From assembly GCF_000239275.1 (NCBI RefSeq), contig NZ_JH417562.1:1-33098 (forward strand): DNA of 33,098 nt, written 5' to 3'. The DNA is from Megasphaera geminata F0357 (GTDB lineage: Bacteria > Bacillota > Negativicutes > Veillonellales > Megasphaeraceae). The notes under the pieces were generated by a model. That model was given only the letters and a program-made list of their open reading frames with translations, was not told the origin of the DNA and did no database searches. The position numbers were made by a program, and so were the translations under genes. Of the stretch, positions 8,094 to 16,071 are shown piece after piece. How positions within the stretch are numbered: position 1 is the stretch's first letter; the number at the start of each line of letters is the position of its first letter.

Positions 8094-8917
8094 TACATAA
8101 AATCCTCCATTTCCCGGGCCAGCTGTTCAACAACTGAAAACTCGATTTCCCGGTCCAGCCAGATTTCTTCCGAACCGATAGCCTGGGCTACGAGCATATA
8201 CATGCCGTTCAACGTACACGCACCGTGCTTCTTTCCATATTGCAGGAAAAGAGTATCTCTGGGGTTATAAATCAAATCGACGACGGCGCCGTATTCCCCG
8301 ACAACGGCTTCATTCACGGGCGAGGCATCACTGTCGGGATACATGCCGACAGGCGTGCAATTGACAATGACATCGCCGCCCGGATGGCGGTTCAATTCGT
8401 TATAATCGATGATATCCGCAATCGTATGATGCATAAAGTTGTCAAAATCCGGTTTGGAATGGGGCCGTCTGGATACTACCGTAATGGCAGCCGCCCCGTT
8501 ATCCGTCAAGTATTGCGTAATCGCTCTGGCCGCACCGCCTGATCCGAGTACGGTACAGGTCCTGCCCTTTACGGCAATGCCGGCGTGTTCCAGTGAGCGT
8601 CCGAAACCGATATAATCCGTATTGTAACCGAAGCAGCCGTCCTCGCGAATATGAATGGTATTTACCGCGCCAATCCGGCGCGCTTCTTCGGAAATTTCCG
8701 TCAAATGCGGCATAACGTCCAATTTATAAGGAATGGTCACATTCATACCTGTGTACTCATTCGCCAATACCTTCAATTCATTCGGTATATCATTGCGATC
8801 CATTTCCAACAAGCCGTATTCCATATCATCGGAAATGTCAAGCATTCTGAACAAGCGTTTGTGAATTTCCGGCGAAGCGCTGTGCCCCAGTTTTCCTCCG
8901 ATAAGACCTAATTTCAT
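8093..8917 (-). CDS. aroE: Shikimate dehydrogenase, biosynthetic
   Basis: 274 residues. It reduces 3-dehydroshikimate to shikimate. Substrate and catalytic residues are in the standard places: S13/S15 in GHSASP, K65 in NVTIPYK, N86, and D101 in YNTDYIG. The nucleotide loop is GSGGAAR with VVSRRPHSK after it; the double arginine fits NADPH. The start overlaps the pheA stop (ATGA) and the stop overlaps aroK (TAATG). It differs clearly from the YdiB-type copy at 3151-4029, which has the NAD-type FNRRDEFF loop. Confidence 0.96.
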   Translation of the reverse strand: MKLGLIGGKLGHSASPEIHKRLFRMLDISDDMEYGLLEMDRNDIPNELKVLANEYTGMNVTIPYKLDVMPHLTEISEEARRIGAVNTIHIREDGCFGYNTDYIGFGRSLEHAGIAVKGRTCTVLGSGGAARAITQYLTDNGAAAITVVSRRPHSKPDFDNFMHHTIADIIDYNELNRHPGGDVIVNCTPVGMYPDSDASPVNEAVVGEYGAVVDLIYNPRDTLFLQYGKKHGACTLNGMYMLVAQAIGSEEIWLDREIEFSVVEQLAREMEDFM

Positions 8918-9768
8918 GTTACCATTCCTCCCTTGGCTGACGGGTAATTACCCAGAATTTTAAGGTACTTGCAATGTCTTTTTAATTCTTCCACGGCCTC
9001 TGCCGTACCCACTTCATCAAGACTGCCGGTCACGTCAATATGAAAGGAGTATTCGAAAGGGCGTCCCGGTATAGGCCGTGACTCCAGATGCGTCATATTC
9101 ATATGCCTGTGAAAAAAATGCCCCAATACGTGATAAAGCGCACCCGGAACATGTTCCGTAATAACTACGACAGTAAGCTTGTCTTTACGTACTGCGGCAC
9201 AATCCGCCGCCGAGATAATAATAAAACGGGTATAATTCGTTTTATTCGCCGCAATGTCCGGGACGAGAATTTTCAGCCCGTACAGCTCCGCCGCCTGCTC
9301 ACCCGCAATGGCGGCTGCCGTTTTGGATCGTTTCGCGGCCACTTCGCCGGCACTTTGAGCCGTGCTGAAATACGTATGTAAACGCCATTCCGGGTGTTTT
9401 CGCAGAAAATCATAACATTGCGCGAACCCCTGAGGATGTGAATACACTTCTTCTATATCGCTCAATGCCGCTTCTTTAAGACCGAGCAACTGATGCTGCA
9501 CACGGATGTATTCTTCGCCGACAAGGCGGCACTCATAGCGCCAGACAAGGTCATATACCTCGGCAATACCGCCGGTAGACGAGTTTTCTACCGGCAGGAC
9601 CCCGTACGTGCGTTCTCCCGAAGCAACGGCCCGGACGAGGTCTTCAAAATGATCGTAATACATGACACGGCCCACGTCGTTAAAATGCCGGCGCATAGCC
9701 GCATCACTGTAAGAACCGGGAGCGCCGAAACAGCCCAGCGTATACGGGTTCCTGCCGTTGTCGGTCAT
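8914..9768 (-). CDS. pheA: Prephenate dehydratase (monofunctional, with ACT domain)
   Basis: 284 residues from the ATG at 9768, which has GGGAGGGAG just upstream; longer in-frame starts would run back through aroC. It converts prephenate to phenylpyruvate. The catalytic domain spans residues 10-190 with GAPGSYSDAA, LPVENSSTGG and the NYTRF motif. The C-terminal ACT domain carries the ESRPIPG phenylalanine-binding signature, so feedback control by Phe is expected. No chorismate mutase domain is fused to it. The ATG overlaps the aroC stop by 4 nt (ATGA). Confidence 0.95.
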   Translation of the reverse strand: MTDNGRNPYTLGCFGAPGSYSDAAMRRHFNDVGRVMYYDHFEDLVRAVASGERTYGVLPVENSSTGGIAEVYDLVWRYECRLVGEEYIRVQHQLLGLKEAALSDIEEVYSHPQGFAQCYDFLRKHPEWRLHTYFSTAQSAGEVAAKRSKTAAAIAGEQAAELYGLKILVPDIAANKTNYTRFIIISAADCAAVRKDKLTVVVITEHVPGALYHVLGHFFHRHMNMTHLESRPIPGRPFEYSFHIDVTGSLDEVGTAEAVEELKRHCKYLKILGNYPSAKGGMVT

Positions 9769-10859
9769 GTATATCTCCCTCCCTGCGTGAGGAGTATGTC
9801 TAAAATCGTCCAGGCGGCGGCATTTTCGATAACCGGCACGGCGCGTTGTACAATACACGGATCATGGCGGCCCTTTATAATCAGTTTGGCATTCTTTTTA
9901 TCGTCCGTATCAACAGTGTCCTGTTCTTTGCCGATGGAAGCGGCGGCCTTAATCACGGTGCGGAAAAGAACGGGCATGCCGTTGGTAATACCGCCGTTAA
10001 TACCGCCGTTATGGTTGCTTTTCGTCCTGACGGTCCCGTCCGCATCATAATACATCGCATCGTTACTTACGGAGCCTCTCATGGCGGCAAGAGCGAAGCC
10101 GTCACCGAAAGAAAGTCCCTTGACGGCCGGAACGGCAAAGAGCATGCGTGCAAGACCGCTTTCGACGGAATCAAAGAGAGGATCACCGTACCCGGCAGGA
10201 AGCCCCGTTATCATCGCTTCGATACAGCCGCCGACAGAATCGCTATCCTCTTTGGCGGCTGTGATGACTTCCGCCATACGCCCTGCCTGCGGTTTATCCA
10301 GAACGGGCAGCGTTTCTCGTGTCAGCCTCTCAAAGACGGCCGGTTCCTCCCCCAACGGATTAAACGGGCGATCCGCAACTTTCTCTATCTGTAAAATATG
10401 AGCCCCCACACGGATACCGCGCCGTGCCAGAATTTGTTTTGCCACGGCTCCGGCAAATACAATCGGTGCCGTCAACCGGCCGGAAAAATGACCGCCGCCG
10501 CGATAATCGTTATAGCCGCCGTAACGGATTTTCCCCGTATAATCGGCATGGCCCGGACGCATGAGATGACGTAAATCATCATAATCTCCGGAACGGACAT
10601 CGCTGTTGGCAATCATAACGGCCAGCGGAGTACCTGTCGTATGCCCGTTGCAGTAACCGCTTTGCACGGCAAAATCATCACCTTCGGCACGGGGCGTGGA
10701 CATGCTGTTCTTTCCGGGAGCGCGTCTTGCCATTTCCCGCCTTACTTCATCCCAATCGACAGTTTCTCCCGGCGGTAAACCGTCAAGGACTGCGCCGACC
10801 GATACGCCGTGTGATTCACCGTATACTGTTAATTTAAGATTTTCACCGATTGTATTCAT
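9765..10859 (-). CDS. aroC: Chorismate synthase
   Basis: 364 residues from the ATG at 10859, with GAAGAAGG upstream and only 2 nt from the aroA stop. It removes phosphate from EPSP by 1,4-anti-elimination using reduced FMN. The family signatures are present: YGESHG near residue 14, MRPGHADYT near 105, YRGGGHFSGR near 121, and GRHDPC near the C-terminus. It is of the long type with SNHNGGINGG near 290. It overlaps pheA by 4 nt. Confidence 0.96.
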   Translation of the reverse strand: MNTIGENLKLTVYGESHGVSVGAVLDGLPPGETVDWDEVRREMARRAPGKNSMSTPRAEGDDFAVQSGYCNGHTTGTPLAVMIANSDVRSGDYDDLRHLMRPGHADYTGKIRYGGYNDYRGGGHFSGRLTAPIVFAGAVAKQILARRGIRVGAHILQIEKVADRPFNPLGEEPAVFERLTRETLPVLDKPQAGRMAEVITAAKEDSDSVGGCIEAMITGLPAGYGDPLFDSVESGLARMLFAVPAVKGLSFGDGFALAAMRGSVSNDAMYYDADGTVRTKSNHNGGINGGITNGMPVLFRTVIKAAASIGKEQDTVDTDDKKNAKLIIKGRHDPCIVQRAVPVIENAAAWTILDILLTQGGRYT

Positions 10860-10861
10860 CG

Positions 10862-12149
10862 TTATATACCTTCTTCCGTTACCGCGCCGCCGAGCGCTTT
10901 GAAATCCTGCCAAAACGAGGGATACGATTTATCTACACTTTCAGCGCCTTCAATAATAACCGGCCCGTCACACCGCTGTGCCGCAATTGCTAAGGCCATG
11001 GCAATACGGTGGTCGTTCCAGGCGGAAACACGGCCGCCCGTAAGACGGGCAGCGCCTTCTATGACCAACCCGTCCTCTTTTTCCCTTATCGTTGCGCCCA
11101 GCTTGGTCAGCTCCGTCTTGCGCATGCAGGCGGTCGCATTCCTTGAGGCGGACGCGTTTAGCATTGACAATTCTCGTAATACCCCTGCTGAAAGCGCCCA
11201 GTACGGCCAGGACCGGCACGAGATCCGGACAGTCCTCCACATCAACGGTACGTCCTTCCGTTCGCGACGGTACAGCCCGCAGATCGCTTCCGTCACGCTC
11301 GATCCGGCCTCGCATAGACTCGATAAAAGAAATGATCGCCCGATCGCCTTGCAGCGTATGAGACCCCAGTCCCTTCAGCGTGACGGGAGCGCCGATTATT
11401 CCCGCCGCAAGCCAGAACGCGGCCTGCGAATAATCCCCTTCAAGCGTATATTCTCCCGGCCTGTACCGTTGATTGCCGCGTATAAGCCACTGCCCTTCCC
11501 GTTCCTTTTCCACATATACACCGTGCCTCCTAAGACACTCTAGCGTAATGTTAATGTAACTCTCAGATTCGACAGCCGTCGTACTGCGCAAGACGGAATC
11601 ACCGGACAACAGCGGTAAAATCATGAGAAGTCCCGTAAAAAACTGGGAACTCACATTGCCTGCCAGCTCGTATATTCCCGCCTTCAACAGGCCCTGAACG
11701 GTTAAGGGAAGAGAATCCTTTCCTTTTTTATAAAAAATCCCCTTTTGCTCGAACATCCGTAAAAACGGTTCGAGAGGCCTTTCTTTTAACCGTCCGCGCC
11801 CTGTAAAGGTCACTTCCTTCCCGGTCAGAAGGCCGACGGGAATGAGAAAGCGGACAGTCGATCCGGATTCGCCGCAATCGGCCCGGAGCGTATCCTTCGA
11901 TGCGTTTAAGCCGCCCGCTACGGCAACGGCCAACCGACCGTCGGACGATGTTTCGAGAATATTTACGGCTGCACCGAATTCACGGAGCACGCTGGCCGTC
12001 GCTTCCAAATCCCGGGAAGGGGTCATGTTGCGAATAATACTTTTTCCGTCGGTTAAAGCGGCACAAATTAACGCCCTGTGCCCTGCACTTTTCGACGACG
12101 GAACAACGACGGTTCCGTTCAGTTTATTCGGTGTCAGCACTAAATTCAT
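10862..12149 (-). CDS. aroA: EPSP synthase (3-phosphoshikimate 1-carboxyvinyltransferase), frame broken
   Basis: Starts at the ATG at 12149, overlapping the end of aroB by 26 nt. Residues 1-345 are in one frame (PSSKSAGHRALICAAL; LRADCGESGSTVRFL; RLKECDRLHA). The last part (TKLGATIREKEDGL, SAWNDHRIAMALAIA, ending at 10862) is in another. The break falls at about 11118-11124. It could be one extra base, two missing bases, or loss of one copy of a CATGC duplication, since CATGC-CATGC-GCAAG would restore RLHAMRK. With the frame repaired the protein would be about 428-430 residues, normal length. The SGSTVRFL region and the substrate-binding residues look ordinary. The gene sits in the middle of an otherwise intact operon. 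Confidence 0.93.
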
Positions 12150-13212
12150 CGTATAAGCCCCTTTGTAAATACATCTCTATATCACTTAAATCCGCAGGAA
12201 GAAGTTTACCCTGTCCGATCCTCGTGATAATTGCCAGCGTTACACGCCCGCTTCGTCGTTTTTTATCACGTCTGACATAAGGCAGTACATCTTTATCCGC
12301 AGCCTGCGTCTCAACAGGCAGGCCGTATTTTTTCAAAAGTTTTTTCAAACGCCCCGTCGTTCCCGCATCGGTCAGCCCTCTTGCTTCCGTTCCGGCAGTT
12401 ATCCGTACCATGCCTATAGCGACAGCCTCGCCGTGCATATAATGTTTAAATTCGTAGTATTTTTCCACCGCATGTCCGAAAGTATGCCCGAAATTTAACA
12501 GCATGCGCTCTCCCTTGTCGAAAACATCGCCTGCCACAATGTCGGCCTTGGCCTGTACGCAGCGGAAAATGATATCTTCCCACGCAAGTGTGTCAAAACA
12601 GTTCTTTTCAAGAATTTCAAAAAGCTCTCCGTCACGGATACAGCCGTATTTAATAACTTCTCCCATGCCGTCGCGTCGGCATCGGTCCGGCAGGGTCCGC
12701 AACAAGTCCGGATCAATAATCACGGCTTTCGGCTGATAAAAGCTGCCCGCCTGGTTCTTGCCGCTTTCAAGATCGATACCGACCTTGCCGCCGACACTGC
12801 TGTCCACCTGGGCGATAACGGATGTCGCCACTTGAATATACGGCACTCCCCGCAGATAAGTAGCCGCCGCAAACCCGCCGAGGTCACCGCTGACACCGCC
12901 GCCGAAGGTGATAATCGTATCGTCCCGTGTGACGTCAAGGTCTGCAAGGCTGCCGTACAGCCGGGAAAGAGCCGCAAGATTTTTTCCTTCTTCTCCCGGC
13001 GGCAGGACAATAAAATGCGGTGCCGTACCGGAATCAGTGAAAATGCGTGAAAGCCTGCCGCCGTAGAATCCGAAAAGATTCTCATCCGTAATAACGACAG
13101 CTTTTCCGGTACCAAGAATCGGCTTCGCCAGATCCGGCAGTTCTTTTATTATAGCTGAACCTATATGTACGGGATACGTGTCTTTTTCCGTTTTAACCGT
13201 TACGGTCCGCAT
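12124..13212 (-). CDS. aroB: 3-Dehydroquinate synthase
   Basis: 362 residues from the ATG at 13212, with AAGGAG upstream inside the end of tyrA (20-nt overlap). It cyclises DAHP to 3-dehydroquinate with NAD and a metal. The sequence shows the NAD-binding GGGVSGDLGGFAAATYLRG, the VDSSVGGKVGID segment, the GMGEVIKYG motif, and the metal-binding LNFGHTFGHAVE with a further MHGEAVAIGM. The C-terminus overlaps aroA by 26 nt; the aroA ribosome binding site AAGGGG lies within the aroB coding region. Confidence 0.96.
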   Translation of the reverse strand: MRTVTVKTEKDTYPVHIGSAIIKELPDLAKPILGTGKAVVITDENLFGFYGGRLSRIFTDSGTAPHFIVLPPGEEGKNLAALSRLYGSLADLDVTRDDTIITFGGGVSGDLGGFAAATYLRGVPYIQVATSVIAQVDSSVGGKVGIDLESGKNQAGSFYQPKAVIIDPDLLRTLPDRCRRDGMGEVIKYGCIRDGELFEILEKNCFDTLAWEDIIFRCVQAKADIVAGDVFDKGERMLLNFGHTFGHAVEKYYEFKHYMHGEAVAIGMVRITAGTEARGLTDAGTTGRLKKLLKKYGLPVETQAADKDVLPYVRRDKKRRSGRVTLAIITRIGQGKLLPADLSDIEMYLQRGLYDEFSADTE

Positions 13213-14080
13213 GAATCAATCTCCTTCTGCGTTTGGCCGCTTCCGACAGGAACGCGTATAAACGCGCTTCATCTTTATTTTGTAACGCATTTTCCATTTC
13301 CGATAAAGCCGTACGGAAATGTTCTATTTCCGTCAATAAACTTTTTCTGTCGCTCAGAAGCAGCTTTGTCCACAGCGGCGCGTTAATATCGGCTACGCGC
13401 GTACCGTCACGAAAACTGCCGGCAATAAAACACTTCATTTCGTCATTCATGGAAGCGCTGTTCACCAAAGTTGTCGCCAATACGTGAGGCAGACAGCTCG
13501 TATAGGCAATACGCCTGTCGTGCTCCGCCGCCGTAACAATACTTACATGTCCGCATCCCAACGCCTTCGCCAGGGATTTGATAAGTCGGATGCTTTCCTG
13601 TCCGGATCGTTTTGACGGGACGATGATATAGTTGGCGCCTTCAAAAACAGCCGCATCCGCCATTTCATAACCGCACCCCTCACGGCCTGCCATAGGGTGA
13701 CCCGGTACATAGTCGACATATTCCGGCAAAACGGCTTCCACCTCTTCGGCGGAACCGCCTTTGATACCGATAATATCCGTGGCAATCTGTCCCGGACGGA
13801 AGAAGCTTCGGTTCACTTTCATGAACTCTATCATATCGTGAAGGGGCAGACAAAAGATGAGCAAGGCCGCTTCCGCAAGCACTGCATTTCCTTTTGCATA
13901 TCCCGCGTCGATAACCTTGTCTGCAAGCGCCGCCGCCAAGGTTTCTTCGTTGACATCATAAGCGATAATTCTATGTGCGCCTATCTGGCGCAGCCGCCCG
14001 GCAAAAGAGCCGCCCATTACCCCGAGACCGATCACTGCGATTGTACTGTCCCGTAAAAATCGTGTGCTGTCCATTTCCAT
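13193..14080 (-). CDS. tyrA: Prephenate dehydrogenase
   Basis: 295 residues from the ATG at 14080; a second in-frame ATG at 14074 is possible. It oxidises prephenate to 4-hydroxyphenylpyruvate. The NAD domain begins IAVIGLGVMGGSFAG near residue 15, and the substrate region has HPMAGREGCGYEMAD near 150. There is no fused chorismate mutase and no C-terminal ACT domain, so feedback control at the protein level is not obvious. It begins 13 nt after the aroF stop. Confidence 0.93.
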   Translation of the reverse strand: MEMDSTRFLRDSTIAVIGLGVMGGSFAGRLRQIGAHRIIAYDVNEETLAAALADKVIDAGYAKGNAVLAEAALLIFCLPLHDMIEFMKVNRSFFRPGQIATDIIGIKGGSAEEVEAVLPEYVDYVPGHPMAGREGCGYEMADAAVFEGANYIIVPSKRSGQESIRLIKSLAKALGCGHVSIVTAAEHDRRIAYTSCLPHVLATTLVNSASMNDEMKCFIAGSFRDGTRVADINAPLWTKLLLSDRKSLLTEIEHFRTALSEMENALQNKDEARLYAFLSEAAKRRRRLIHADRNG

Positions 14081-14093
14081 TCTCTCGCCTTCC

Positions 14094-15113
14094 TTATACG
14101 GCCCTGCCCACAAGCGGGGCAAGATTCCGCAAATCTTTCATCAGCTCCTCGAACACGGCCGGCGTTATCGACTGAGCGCCGTCGCACAGCGCCTTGTCGG
14201 GATCATTATGCACTTCTATCATCAGTCCGTCCGCGCCTACCGCTATGGCGGCTTTGGCAAGATCAGCCACCATCCAGCGTTTGCCGGCGGCATGACTCGG
14301 GTCGACGACAACCGGCAGATGGCTCAGCTTTTTTACGGCCAGGACAGCGCTGAGATCCAAGGTGTTGCGCGTATATGTTTCAAAAGTACGGATGCCCCGT
14401 TCGCAGAGAATGACGTTACTGTTGCCTTCAGACATAATATATTCCGCCGACATGAGCCATTCTTCAATGGTCGCGCTGAGACCGCGTTTCAAAAGGATTG
14501 GCTTGTTCGTCCTCCCCAGCGCTTTAAGAAGATCGAAGTTCTGCATATTCCGTGCTCCCACCTGAATGAGGTCTATATCTTCTTTAAGAAAAAGATCCAG
14601 TTTATCGGCAGACATGATTTCCGTAACGACAGGCAGCCTTGCTTTCTTGCCGGCAGCCAAAAGCATATCCAGGCCGGAATCGCCCAGTCCCTGGAACGCA
14701 TAAGGCGATGTCCGCGGTTTAAAGGCGCCGCCGCGCAGCATGACCGCACCGGCAGCACGAACATCGCAGGCGACACCCGTAATCTGATCGGCTGTCTCAA
14801 TAGAGCAGGGGCCTGCAATAACCGCAATCTTCCTGCCGCCTACGGGAACACCGCCAACATGGACAATCGTATTTTCCGGATGGAAAGCTCTGCTTGCCCG
14901 CTTATAAGGAGTCTTGACGGCAATAACATCTTCCACATAGTCAAGCGCAGCCATTTTCTCGGTATCAACCGCTTGCGTGTCTCCGACGATGCCGATAACC
15001 GTTTTATCCGCAGTTTTCCGGACATCTGCAGTAGTCAAGCCCTGCCTGTTCAATCCCGTAATGATCTCTCTGATTTTTTCGTCTGATATACCTTCCTTCG
15101 CAATGATGACCAT
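14094..15113 (-). CDS. aroF: DAHP synthase, type I beta with N-terminal regulatory domain
   Basis: 339 residues from the ATG at 15113, with GGAGGGAGAGGA upstream. It condenses phosphoenolpyruvate with erythrose 4-phosphate, the entry step of the shikimate pathway. Residues 1-75 form the ferredoxin-like domain seen in Thermotoga-type DAHP synthase, where it carries Tyr/Phe feedback inhibition. The barrel follows with AGPCSIE, GGAFKPRTSPYAFQG, VGARNMQN, LLKRG and VDPSHAAGKR. It is the first structural gene of the operon and sits just after the leader terminator at 15138-15166. Confidence 0.96.
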   Translation of the reverse strand: MVIIAKEGISDEKIREIITGLNRQGLTTADVRKTADKTVIGIVGDTQAVDTEKMAALDYVEDVIAVKTPYKRASRAFHPENTIVHVGGVPVGGRKIAVIAGPCSIETADQITGVACDVRAAGAVMLRGGAFKPRTSPYAFQGLGDSGLDMLLAAGKKARLPVVTEIMSADKLDLFLKEDIDLIQVGARNMQNFDLLKALGRTNKPILLKRGLSATIEEWLMSAEYIMSEGNSNVILCERGIRTFETYTRNTLDLSAVLAVKKLSHLPVVVDPSHAAGKRWMVADLAKAAIAVGADGLMIEVHNDPDKALCDGAQSITPAVFEELMKDLRNLAPLVGRAV

Positions 15114-15137
15114 AGTTTCCTCTCCCTCCGCGTAAAT

Positions 15138-15166
15138 AAAAAAGCAGGCCCTCATGAGCCTGCTCA
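15138..15166 (-). terminator. Intrinsic terminator in the aro operon leader (attenuator)
   Basis: On the minus strand AGCAGGC-N8-GCCTGCT is followed by six T. It lies between the leader ORF stop (15202) and aroF (15113), so it would end transcription before the operon unless antitermination occurs. Confidence 0.88.
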
Positions 15167-15201
15167 AGTATCATTGAAAAATAGATTGTCAAACAGAAAA
15201 A

Positions 15202-15372
15202 CTATGCATAAACTGCGCGAATCATTCCATTCGATTGAACCCGTCTCATGTCGTTTACTATGCAATTGAATTTGTCGTACCAAAAGTAGCCGACGCTATA
15301 AAAATAATAGCCCCAGCCAAAATATGCAGCAACATATTCAATTGTCTGTAATAACATAGACAATTCGTTCAT
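15202..15372 (-). CDS. Aromatic-rich leader peptide of the aro operon (attenuator peptide candidate)
   Basis: 56 codons from the ATG at 15372, with GAGAGGG 8 nt upstream. A longer in-frame reading back to 15480 is unlikely because it would run through the promoter. Residues 13-35 hold 13 aromatic residues out of 23 (seven Tyr, four Phe, two Trp), with runs such as GWGYYFYS and GYFWYDKF. The ORF lies between a consensus promoter and an intrinsic terminator directly ahead of aroF, the classical layout of an attenuation leader. A ribosome stalling at these codons when charged tRNA-Tyr/Phe/Trp is scarce would be expected to favour transcription into the operon. It is longer than the enterobacterial leaders (14-16 residues), so it could instead be a small membrane-active protein. 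Confidence 0.72.
   Translation of the reverse strand: MNELSMLLQTIEYVAAYFGWGYYFYSVGYFWYDKFNCIVNDMRRVQSNGMIRAVYA
15263..15344 (-). repeat. 9-bp inverted repeat enclosing the aromatic codons of the leader
   Basis: On the minus strand CAATTGAAT (15344-15336) and ATTCAATTG (15271-15263) are perfect complements that bracket the Tyr/Phe/Trp codon cluster. The core ATTGAA can also pair with TTCAAT copies at 15234-15239 and 15173-15178 (the last just before the terminator), giving competing structures. Confidence 0.5.
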
Positions 15373-15411
15373 TTGAAAAACCCTCTCATCAATTAAGTAA
15401 TGATTGACGTT

Positions 15412-15440
15412 ATTGTACCGTTCTGAAAGATACTTGTCAA
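15412..15440 (-). promoter_or_regulatory. Promoter of the aro operon leader
   Basis: On the minus strand: consensus TTGACA (15440-15435), a 17-bp spacer, and TACAAT (15417-15412). Transcription would start near 15405, about 33 nt before the leader ATG. Confidence 0.85.
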
Positions 15441-15526
15441 TAGGTAAAATACATATTAATAAATACCATGTAAAACGCAAATGAGTTTATCACACATATC
15501 GCATACTATTTCTATGGAGGTACGCT

Positions 15527-15959
15527 ATGAGCAAGATAATACTGATTATGACTGAAAAAACAAGTATAGGACTATTAAAAACTGCGTGGATAATAACGGG
15601 AATAAAACACAAGCGGCCATGCATCGGGGTGTTCTCTACGTACAATATATCGTCATATCCACGACCGTCAAACCCGTGGCGGACGTTATTTTTCTCACGA
15701 TAATCAGGTCCATAGACCGGCCGCCGCGATTCGGGATATCCTGATTACTCTCTGCAATACCTACACAATATTAAAAATATGACCGCTTATCCCCTAAAGC
15801 CCCTGCCTGCCAACAACCGGGAATTTCCTTACGATCCGGCTATTCGCCCAGGCGGACTTTTCCCCTGAATTTGAGCAAGATCATCTTGAAAAACCCAAAT
15901 CATCATACATTCCAACTATGCACCGTCCATGGAAACACGATACGCTTTTCGCTCTTTGA
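15527..15959 (+). pseudogene. Decayed transposase remnant, ISNCY/IS1202-like
   Basis: There is no long frame, but three-frame reading recovers pieces in family order. ATG at 15527 after TATGGAGG gives MSKIILIMTEK. With one more A in the A6 run the frame continues as NKYRTIKNCVDNNGNKTQAAMH, followed in a shifted frame by GCSLRTIYRHIHDR, then RYFSHDNQVHRPAAAI and a stop. A C-terminal piece, KPKSSYIPTMHRPWKHDTLF, ends at TGA 15957-15959. This resembles transposases that begin EKxKYxVIKxLVExNGNK, contain LGCTRRTI and HGNRGRKPA, and end YIPPMSHPWKRASF, as I remember them. The central DDE core is missing. The identification rests on memory of the family pattern, not on a search. Confidence 0.6.
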
Positions 15960-16071
15960 AAACGACAGGACACGAACATTTTTACCATTACTGTTATATT
16001 TGATAAATTTATTGTGGTCAAATATACGAACACCATGTGCTGTCAACGGGATTTACGGGTTCTCTTCCCGT

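Noticed and set aside
14064-15086. A 340-codon plus-strand open frame opposite aroF
   Set aside because: It lies wholly opposite a strongly conserved DAHP synthase, has no family resemblance, and has a composition typical of an antisense shadow.
15170-15192. TTGACA on the minus strand between the leader stop and the aro terminator, as a second aroF promoter
   Set aside because: No acceptable -10 at 15-18 bp spacing, and the terminator lies directly downstream.
15114-15405. A T-box riboswitch ahead of aroF
   Set aside because: The conserved antiterminator core (TGGNACCGCG) is absent, and the leader has an ORF instead.
15373-15480. N-terminal extension of the aromatic-rich leader ORF to 92 codons
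   Set aside because: The extension would include the TTGACA/TACAAT promoter. The ATG at 15372 has its own GAGAGGG site.
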